Origin: Mogibacterium sp.
Lineage (GTDB): Bacteria > Bacillota > Clostridia > Peptostreptococcales > Anaerovoracaceae
Assembly (NCBI GenBank): GCA_021442505.1
Contig: JABUTC010000004.1
Coordinates: 20,446-26,239, forward strand
Direction of reading: 5' to 3'
Length of the DNA stretch: 5,794 nucleotides
Below are positions 1-5,035 of this stretch, in pieces (position 1 is the stretch's first letter; every line of letters starts with the position of its first letter). The position numbers and the translations under genes are program-made. The notes under the pieces are model-generated. The model worked only from the letters and a program-made list of their open reading frames with translations, did no database searches and was not told where the DNA came from.

Positions 1-407
1 AAAAAAATACCGAATGATGTCGCTCCGACAACTCCTGCTAAATATTTTACCCAGCGATTAAGCTGAGGCCTTGCAAGAACCTCGTCGAGCATTTCACGAA
101 GACCTTCGGCATCCGGCGTAGTCTGGCACGCTTTTCTCGAAAGATTGTTGAGATAGTCGAGACGGTCAAAATTATATCCACCCAGCGGAACGTAACGAAC
201 CTGCGTAATAATTTCTCCCTCCGGAGTCTCAACCGTCGCCTGAATGTTCGAAGGAATAAGCCAGATATTCACCTTCCTGAAGCCGTAGGCATTACAAAGA
301 CGGTACAGAGAGTCCTCTGCTCGATTACTCTCCGCACCGCTTTTGATGAACTCTTCACCGATATCAAGTATTACCTTAAGCAGGCTGTTTGCCTCCCTTA
401 CATCCAT
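1..407 (-). CDS. ThrE/YjjP-type exporter, N-terminal domain protein (3' end cut by window edge)
   Basis: An open frame starts at the ATG at 405-407 and runs without a stop to the window edge, giving 135 visible residues. The opening (LLKVILDIGEEFIKSGAES, followed by NRAEDSLYRLCNAYG) and the later GGYNFDRLDYLNNLSRK are typical of the cytoplasmic part of the threonine/serine exporter N-terminal domain family (ThrE/YjjP). Near residues 117-135 it turns hydrophobic (KYLAGVVGATSFGIFF), which fits the first membrane helix. Family members act in the inner membrane. In Firmicutes the transporter is often split into a ~250-residue YjjP-like and a ~150-residue YjjB-like protein, so the partner gene is probably just beyond the left edge (inference). 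The start overlaps the preceding acetyltransferase stop as TAATG, with a GAGG 11 bases upstream, which suggests translational coupling. Corynebacterial ThrE exports threonine and serine, and E. coli YjjPB has been reported to export succinate, so the substrate here is open. Confidence 0.85.
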   Translation of the reverse strand, partial: MDVREANSLLKVILDIGEEFIKSGAESNRAEDSLYRLCNAYGFRKVNIWLIPSNIQATVETPEGEIITQVRYVPLGGYNFDRLDYLNNLSRKACQTTPDAEGLREMLDEVLARPQLNRWVKYLAGVVGATSFGIF

Positions 408-964
408 TAGAATACTTTCCTCAACAGATAACGTTTCTTGCCACCGTACATTTCTCTCTCTTCGATAATGTCAAAGTTGAGAACGGTGAAATTCCTGTAA
501 CTGTATGGGTTATCAGGCGAAATTGAACAGAGTCCTTCTGCAGCGCCGTTCTCAACAGCTTTTCCAATGCGAATCTTATTGAAGTTGCGCTGTATTCCAA
601 GGCCTCTGTATTTTGGTGATACCATCGTAAGGTCAAGTGAAGCTGTCTTTGCCAGCTGCTCCCTGTCGTAGTCGAAATACTTGCCGTAGTTTCTTGGATT
701 GTCCGCATCATTCGGCACAAGCACGCTAAAACCGGCAACCTCGCCGTTGCACTCTGCCATAAAGCAACAGTCCTCTTGAAGCTGCAGGAGGTATTCCTCC
801 TTTGTAGACGTCTGATAAAGATCCTTATCCGGAAGCGCATCAACAATAACCTGCTGAAGCTCCATAACCTTATCGATATCCTCTACTGTAGCCTCTCTGA
901 ATTCTATAGTGCAAGGATTTCCCTTGCCGTCAAGCAGCTCATGCTTGAATGGAAGATTAATCAT
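407..964 (-). CDS. GNAT-family N-acetyltransferase, substrate unknown
   Basis: This encodes 185 residues, a normal length for a single-domain GNAT enzyme, which transfers an acyl group from acyl-CoA to an amine in the cytoplasm. The N-terminal half has the usual early strand and helix (TIEFREATVEDIDKVMELQQ, about 19-38) and a central strand pair (CCFMAECNGEVAGFSVLV, about 66-83). The acetyl-CoA pyrophosphate-binding motif A is at about 110-128 (LDLTMVSPKYRGLGIQRNF, with R120-G121-x-G123). The C-terminal NPYSYRNFTVLNFDIIEE then Y-G-G-K-K-R-Y pattern is the familiar end of these enzymes. I chose the ATG at 962-964 over the in-frame ATG at 983-985 because AAGGAGG lies five bases before the former, while the latter has no good site. 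It follows the small membrane protein by 36 bases and shares one base with the exporter start. Nothing in the sequence identifies the acceptor. Confidence 0.85.
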   Translation of the reverse strand: MINLPFKHELLDGKGNPCTIEFREATVEDIDKVMELQQVIVDALPDKDLYQTSTKEEYLLQLQEDCCFMAECNGEVAGFSVLVPNDADNPRNYGKYFDYDREQLAKTASLDLTMVSPKYRGLGIQRNFNKIRIGKAVENGAAEGLCSISPDNPYSYRNFTVLNFDIIEEREMYGGKKRYLLRKVF

Positions 965-969
965 ATATT

Positions 970-976
970 CCTCCTT
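970..976 (-). promoter_or_regulatory. Ribosome binding site deciding the acetyltransferase start
   Basis: A perfect AAGGAGG is followed by a five-base spacer and ATG. It lies inside the extra seven codons an upstream in-frame ATG (983-985) would add, which argues that the shorter protein is the real one. Confidence 0.8.
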
Positions 977-1000
977 ATCAATCATGTAATCACCTAAATC

Positions 1001-1168
1001 TTACAGATGTGAATCTTTCTTTATCTTGTCATAGTGGTTCAGGAAAATAGGCTCCATAAGTGCCGTAAGCTTCATATCAAGATTGAAGAAGTAAACAGTG
1101 AAAGTCACTCCGAAAAATCCTGCAGCAGCTCCTGTTCCAATCAATAATGCTTTTGTAACCTTATTCAT
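1001..1168 (-). CDS. 55-residue single-helix membrane protein, unknown function
   Basis: I do not recognise this protein. It starts MNKVTKALLIGTGAAAGFF, and residues about 7-29 form one hydrophobic segment rich in small residues (G11, G13, A14-A16, G17, G20). That is a signal-anchor-like transmembrane helix with the kind of spacing seen in helix-packing faces. The remaining ~26 residues are polar with hydrophobic patches and end in a basic stretch (DKIKK). No lipobox cysteine and no convincing signal peptidase site is seen. The start at 1166-1168 is supported by AAAGGAG eight bases upstream. An in-frame ATG at 1202-1204 would overlap the previous gene and lacks such a site. It sits 16 bases after the larger dehydratase-like subunit, so it is co-transcribed and may tether or accompany that complex (inference). 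It could instead be an unrelated passenger. Confidence 0.72.
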   Translation of the reverse strand: MNKVTKALLIGTGAAAGFFGVTFTVYFFNLDMKLTALMEPIFLNHYDKIKKDSHL

Positions 1169-1176
1169 TGTCCAAG

Positions 1177-1183
1177 CTCCTTT
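1177..1183 (-). promoter_or_regulatory. Ribosome binding site deciding the start of the small membrane protein
   Basis: AAAGGAG with an eight-base spacer to ATG at 1166-1168. It lies in the 16-base gap next to the stop of the previous gene and makes the 55-residue product clearly preferable to the 67-residue reading. Confidence 0.75.
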
Positions 1184-1184
1184 C

Positions 1185-2744
1185 CTACCATGAATTAGCA
1201 TCATCGAGAATCTCGAGTGATGGATCGAGCGGCTCCTCGTTGAAAACAGTTCTCATATATGAGTTGATCTGATCACGAACACCCTGTCTTGAAACGATAC
1301 GAGGGTCGAAGAGATCGTGCTCTACCCAGACGAGGTGAACGCCTTTTTCTCTTGCTCTATCCTCGAACATTCCGTGCATTCCATCGAGAGCCTTGCAGCT
1401 TGTGTGCTCCCAGAGAATAACCATATCTGCGTTGAACTGGTCTACGAACTCCCAGAGCTCATCGAGGAGCACCTTGTAACCACCGTGTGTACGGTTACGC
1501 ATGATCATGTTCTCTGTCAGCCAAGCCATATCGTAGTAAGCCTGCTCTCTGTTCTCAGGAGTATCTTCCTCTGCGATAATCTTGGTCGAAACCATTGAAA
1601 GCATATCTGTAAGAGGAACGATTCCCCAGCAGTTCAGTATCCAGAGCAGGAAGTCGAAATAGTAGTGCGACTGAACGCCCCATACGATCGCTCTGTGGCG
1701 ATACTCTCTTGCCATCATATTCTTCTTTGCATATGCCTGCTCAGCGAGTTTGCAAAGCTTTCTGTCAGCCTTCTCGAATGCAGGTATACGTCCGCAGATA
1801 GCCATATAGTTTGTCTCAGTATAGAGAGCAAGGTTTGAACCGAATACCTGAGGATACTCTGTACGGTTCATATCGAGCCACTCCATACGGCTTCTTGTTG
1901 CAACATTAACTCTTCTTGCACACTCGAAGTATTCCTTCCAGTCCCATTTTGCGCCTGTATGCTCTTCGATGAATGCAATTGCATTTCTGATTTCCTGTGC
2001 AGCATACTCCTGAACATCGTCCTCACGGTGACGCAGAGGTGCGCCAATCTGGAATACTGGAATTCCGTCTTCTTCAAGTCTCTTTGAAATTACTCCGTTC
2101 GAAAGAAGCGAACCGTCACAGGTAGTGTTGCACTGAATAGCGCATGCTCCGAGGATTGGCGCATCATCATCAACCGATACACCTGCTTCTGCAGCCGGCA
2201 TAGGACATACGTCAGGTGCAAGTCCAAACTCCTCAATCTTGTCGAGGTAATACTCAACAGCGTGCTGGTTCAGGAGAACCGGTACATAAGTTGAAGGAGT
2301 CTCTCTGCTCAGAGTCTTAAGTGTTGGGAATCCCATCATTACTGCAGTCATCTCGTTTTCATCAACGAGAACAACCTTCTTTGAGAATTCCTTGTCATTT
2401 CCGATTCTTCTGTCACCTCTGAAAAGGTTGTCAAGCAGCTTAGCTACGTCATCGATGATGAGGTCCTGCTCAACGTGGCACATACGAAGGTACTCGCCAC
2501 GGAGTCCCTGTGTGTGTCTGTCAACCATCATAGGTACAGCAAGATAGTTTGCCATCCATCTGTAACGGAACATAGCCTTGATATTTCTAGGCTTTATAAT
2601 GAACTTTCCGAGAGTTCCCATAATAACGAGCCATCTCGAATAGTCATACATCGTGTCCTTGAAGCCACGCCACTCACGGCGACTTCTTACTTTTCCCCCG
2701 GTGTAAAAGCGGCCAAGGGCTTCCGCTCCTGTCTTCTTAGCCAT
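1185..2744 (-). CDS. 2-hydroxyacyl-CoA dehydratase-family protein, large divergent subunit
   Basis: This 519-residue protein belongs to the HgdA/HgdB, FldB/FldC and BcrB/BcrC superfamily of iron-sulfur proteins. These act in the cytoplasm as a heterodimer, typically removing water from 2-hydroxyacyl-CoA by a ketyl-radical mechanism. Cysteines fall where cluster ligands are expected: C180 in DVCPMP, C209 in NTTCDG and C450 in HTSCKALDG, with spacings of 29 and 241 residues. Near the end, SRQGVRDQINSYMRTV resembles the family's closing Q-x-x-TR-x-x-AF-x-E motif. Members usually have about 380-430 residues. The excess is mainly about 95 N-terminal residues rich in Arg, Lys, Trp and Tyr. C201 and C205 with C209 make an unusual CX3CX3C group. 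Its ATG overlaps the stop of the smaller subunit gene as TAATG, with AAGGTGG nine bases upstream, so the two are probably made in equal amounts. The substrate is unknown, and a reductase or double-cubane protein of the same superfamily is possible. Confidence 0.8.
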   Translation of the reverse strand: MAKKTGAEALGRFYTGGKVRSRREWRGFKDTMYDYSRWLVIMGTLGKFIIKPRNIKAMFRYRWMANYLAVPMMVDRHTQGLRGEYLRMCHVEQDLIIDDVAKLLDNLFRGDRRIGNDKEFSKKVVLVDENEMTAVMMGFPTLKTLSRETPSTYVPVLLNQHAVEYYLDKIEEFGLAPDVCPMPAAEAGVSVDDDAPILGACAIQCNTTCDGSLLSNGVISKRLEEDGIPVFQIGAPLRHREDDVQEYAAQEIRNAIAFIEEHTGAKWDWKEYFECARRVNVATRSRMEWLDMNRTEYPQVFGSNLALYTETNYMAICGRIPAFEKADRKLCKLAEQAYAKKNMMAREYRHRAIVWGVQSHYYFDFLLWILNCWGIVPLTDMLSMVSTKIIAEEDTPENREQAYYDMAWLTENMIMRNRTHGGYKVLLDELWEFVDQFNADMVILWEHTSCKALDGMHGMFEDRAREKGVHLVWVEHDLFDPRIVSRQGVRDQINSYMRTVFNEEPLDPSLEILDDANSW

Positions 2745-3946
2745 TACTTCTCGCCACCTTTCTGGATTTTCTTTATCTCGATGCTTTCAATGAAAGCCTG
2801 AACTCTTGTACGCATCTGTCCTGCTCCTGCATCGATGTTGTAAGGTCTGTCTACCTGAAGTACAGGGAATCCGTAATTCTCTTCGAGAACAAATCCTCCC
2901 ATCATCTTCTCGTATGCCCATGGATCACAGAACTTGATTTGCTCGTAGATGATGCCGTCTGCATTGTACTCTCTGGCGAGCTGATCGACATATTTCTTAC
3001 GTCCCTTGAGTTTGTTTGTGCTCATATAACGCGGGCACTGACCCATATTCATATAGTGGCGGCAAATCTGTGTAAGAGCGTCTTCCTCATCGTTCATCTC
3101 GATAGGAACTCTTCCAGGGAATGAGCCCATGCAGTATCTGTCAACGCATACATAAGCTCCGCACTCTTCGATAAGCTTGATGTAGTCAACATCGTCCACC
3201 TCAGAACCTACGACTGCAAGGCGAACCCTGTATGGATTCTCCTTCTCAGGTTTACGCTTCTTAACCTCTTCCAGAGTCTCCTCGAGCTTTCCGATAATGA
3301 GGTCGTATGGTGTTACGAAAGAAGCCATTGTAAGTACACAGAACTCATAACCGGTGATTCTTGGATTCTCTTCCTTACGGAACTCTCCGATTTGCTGGAT
3401 TACCTCGCAGAGATGGTTGTGCTTCTTTACGGCCTCACGAAGTGCAGCATCCGAAGTGTCAATTCCGAAAGTCTCAGCCAGCGGCTTAAGAATGTGATTC
3501 TGACACTGAACCACATAAAGATTCAGACCGTTGTCATCACACTTCATCGGAATTTCCATAAACTCATAGAAGAATTTATCCTTTCCGCCGTCCATAGTGT
3601 GAAGCATTTCCATGTTCTCTACGCAGCGGTTCATCATTGAACATCCGTCCGGCGAGATTACACAGTCTGCAAAATTGAAACCTCCCTCGAGAGCTCTCTC
3701 AAGAAGAGCCCTGCTGTACTCGCAGAGAAGACTGGTCATGTAGTATGTTCCCATCTCCATTGAGCCTGTGCGAGGCGCTCTCAGTCTTGCTGAAAAAACT
3801 CCATCCAGATTAAGCAGTGGCTCCGGCACATTCTCGCATGTGTATGCAGCGCAGATCTTGCCGTCTTTCTTGGCCTGCTGAATCAGTTCATTATCAGAGT
3901 TTACAAGCAGATTCTCGAAGTAAATCAAATGTTTAAGATCCCTCAT
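2744..3946 (-). CDS. 2-hydroxyacyl-CoA dehydratase-family protein, small subunit (HgdB/BcrC-like)
   Basis: The 400-residue length is typical of the family. Conserved stretches appear in order: a Y-T-C-x-x-V-P element at 35-41 (C37), a cysteine in LLCEYSRALLE (C75), ISPDGCSMMNRC (C102, C108), then a second Rossmann-like half opening at about 241-248 (VRLAVVGSEV). Further on are DGIIYEQIKFCDPWAYE (C340) and the closing GAGQMRTRVQAFIE at about 374-387, a hallmark of the superfamily. C75, C102 and C340 are the best candidates for three cysteine ligands of a [4Fe-4S] cluster. The family usually has CD where C102-S103 stands. It is the first gene of its operon, preceded by GGGAGG five bases before the ATG, and is translationally coupled to the 519-residue partner. 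Small subunit before large resembles bcrC-bcrB rather than hgdA-hgdB. The activating ATPase and any CoA-transferase are absent from the window, so neither substrate nor dehydratase activity is established. Confidence 0.85.
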   Translation of the reverse strand: MRDLKHLIYFENLLVNSDNELIQQAKKDGKICAAYTCENVPEPLLNLDGVFSARLRAPRTGSMEMGTYYMTSLLCEYSRALLERALEGGFNFADCVISPDGCSMMNRCVENMEMLHTMDGGKDKFFYEFMEIPMKCDDNGLNLYVVQCQNHILKPLAETFGIDTSDAALREAVKKHNHLCEVIQQIGEFRKEENPRITGYEFCVLTMASFVTPYDLIIGKLEETLEEVKKRKPEKENPYRVRLAVVGSEVDDVDYIKLIEECGAYVCVDRYCMGSFPGRVPIEMNDEEDALTQICRHYMNMGQCPRYMSTNKLKGRKKYVDQLAREYNADGIIYEQIKFCDPWAYEKMMGGFVLEENYGFPVLQVDRPYNIDAGAGQMRTRVQAFIESIEIKKIQKGGEK

Positions 3947-3957
3947 AAAATCCTCCC

Positions 3958-3973
3958 TGTCGTCATTACGACA
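3958..3973 (-). promoter_or_regulatory. Perfect inverted repeat in the dehydratase operon leader
   Basis: TGTCGT and ACGACA are exact reverse complements around a four-base centre, ending directly against the GGGAGG ribosome binding site. It lies about 15-30 bases downstream of the predicted transcription start. It could be a repressor operator or a small RNA hairpin that affects ribosome access. A CGACA element also occurs in the -35 region (4018-4023), which slightly favours a protein-binding role. Confidence 0.4.
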
Positions 3974-3993
3974 TCAAAACTATATTTGGGTTA

Positions 3994-4023
3994 ATTATAT
4001 CACAGGTGCTCAGTCGCTGTCGC
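3994..4023 (-). promoter_or_regulatory. Predicted housekeeping-sigma promoter of the dehydratase operon
   Basis: A perfect -10 TATAAT (3994-3999) carries the extended TGn element directly upstream. It is preceded at 18 bases by GCGACA (4018-4023), which matches four of six positions of the -35 consensus. The weak -35 is compensated by the extended -10. Transcription would start near 3987, giving a leader of about 40 bases. The promoter sits just after the terminator of the por genes, in the only sizeable gene-free stretch. Confidence 0.75.
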
Positions 4024-4042
4024 TAAACATTCAGCCATAACT

Positions 4043-4075
4043 AAAAAAATGCAACCCTCTTTCGAAGGTTGCATT
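4043..4075 (-). terminator. Rho-independent terminator after porB
   Basis: On the minus strand the arms AATGCAACCTTC and GAGGGTTGCATT form a 12-pair stem (one G-T wobble) closed by a GAAA tetraloop, followed directly by TTTTT. It begins 16 bases after the porB stop codon. It separates the por genes from the dehydratase operon, though some read-through cannot be excluded. Confidence 0.93.
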
Positions 4076-4091
4076 CTTGTATTACCATTGA

Positions 4092-5033
4092 CTATTTTCC
4101 TGTCTTGCCGCACATAACAAGCAGCTCTTCCCACTTCTTGTCTACATATGCCTGAGCGTCTTCAATCATCCACTCATTTCCAGGCAGGAACATATGCTTA
4201 AATCTTCCCTGTTTCTCAAGGAACTTCTCTACCGGAAGCTTTGTCTTTGGCTCGTAAGTAAGTCTCCACTCGCCGTTTTCGATCTCGTAAAGAGGCCATA
4301 CGCAGGTATCAACCGCAAGCTTTGTAATCTCTGCAAGATCCTCTGACTCGTATCTCCATCCTCTTGGACAAGGTGAAAGCACGTTCAGGAAGCAAGGTCC
4401 CTCTGTGTAGATTGCCTTGTGCGCCTTATTGTGGAAATCCGAGAAGTTTCCAACCATAGTTGTCTGAGCAACGTATGGAACATTGTGTGCTGCGATAATC
4501 TTTGTAAGGTCCTTCTTATTCTGAACCTTTCCGTAGCTCTCTGTTCCAACCGGTGTTGTTGTTGCATCTGCGAATCTAGGTGTTGAAGATGAACGCTGAA
4601 TTCCTGTGTTCATATATGCCTCGTTGTCGTAGCATACGTAAACCATATCGTGTCCACGCTCCATGGCACCGGAAAGTGACTGAAGACCGATGTCATATGT
4701 ACCGCCGTCACCGCCGAAGCAGATGAACTTATAATTGTCGGTTATTTTTCCCCTCTTCTTGAGAGCTCTGTAAGCTGTCTCAACTCCGCTTGTCATAGCT
4801 CCACCATTTTCGAAAGCCGAATGGATGTAGCTGTCTTCGTATGCGGTATTAGGATAGATAAATGATGAAACCTCGAGGCAGCTTGTTGCATTGCTGACAA
4901 CAGCCTTGTCGCCCTCGTCGAGTGCTCTGAGCACACCCTGAACTACGATTCCTGCTCCGCATCCTGCGCAGAGTCTGTGTCCCGGAGCAAAACGAGGCTT
5001 TTTGTTTAATTCTTCTTTAAGATTATATGCCAT
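4092..5033 (-). CDS. porB: Pyruvate:ferredoxin oxidoreductase, beta subunit
   Basis: This is the thiamine-diphosphate-binding subunit of the enzyme that turns pyruvate and CoA into acetyl-CoA and CO2 while reducing ferredoxin in the cytoplasm. The 313-residue length is normal for PorB. Proximal [4Fe-4S] ligands are visible as C22-A-G-C25, C52 and C222 in SPCPRGW. The cofactor motif begins at G108-D109-G110 and ends in D136-N137-E138-A139-Y140-M-N-T-G. The sequence AYMNTGIQRSSSTPRFADAT and the TTTPVG after it are typical of pyruvate rather than branched-chain 2-oxoacid enzymes, although a related 2-oxoacid specificity cannot be fully excluded. The start is two bases after the alpha subunit stop, with GGGAGG seven bases upstream embedded in the last codons of that gene. 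The adjacent terminator shows it is the last gene of its operon. The delta (ferredoxin-like) and gamma subunits are not present here and are expected further upstream. Confidence 0.95.
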   Translation of the reverse strand: MAYNLKEELNKKPRFAPGHRLCAGCGAGIVVQGVLRALDEGDKAVVSNATSCLEVSSFIYPNTAYEDSYIHSAFENGGAMTSGVETAYRALKKRGKITDNYKFICFGGDGGTYDIGLQSLSGAMERGHDMVYVCYDNEAYMNTGIQRSSSTPRFADATTTPVGTESYGKVQNKKDLTKIIAAHNVPYVAQTTMVGNFSDFHNKAHKAIYTEGPCFLNVLSPCPRGWRYESEDLAEITKLAVDTCVWPLYEIENGEWRLTYEPKTKLPVEKFLEKQGRFKHMFLPGNEWMIEDAQAYVDKKWEELLVMCGKTGK

Positions 5034-5035
5034 GT

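Noticed and set aside
47..846. Minus-strand open frames at 47-232 and 421-846
   Set aside because: They are in other frames of the exporter and acetyltransferase genes, whose proteins match known families, and have no family features of their own.
407..985. A 192-residue version of the acetyltransferase starting at 985
   Set aside because: The perfect AAGGAGG lies inside the extra codons and points to the ATG at 964, and no comparable site precedes 985.
776..997. Plus-strand open frame at 776-997
   Set aside because: It lies opposite the acetyltransferase gene, has low-complexity content and no domain, so it is best explained as a shadow.
1001..1204. A 67-residue version of the small membrane protein starting at 1204
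   Set aside because: It would overlap the end of the large subunit gene and has no good ribosome binding site, whereas the ATG at 1168 has AAAGGAG at proper spacing.
2114..2146. CX3CX3C as a radical-SAM signature
   Set aside because: Radical-SAM enzymes use CX3CX2C near the start of a TIM barrel. The spacing differs and the surrounding motifs belong to the dehydratase superfamily.
1317..3640. Plus-strand open frames at 1317-1598, 2475-2801, 2939-3124 and 3392-3640
   Set aside because: They lie opposite the two dehydratase-family genes, have no recognisable domains, and are chance open frames opposite real codons.
3962..3980. A leader peptide starting at the ATG in the 5' leader
   Set aside because: The frame is ATG-TCG-TAA, only two codons, with no ribosome binding site, so it is not a credible attenuator peptide.
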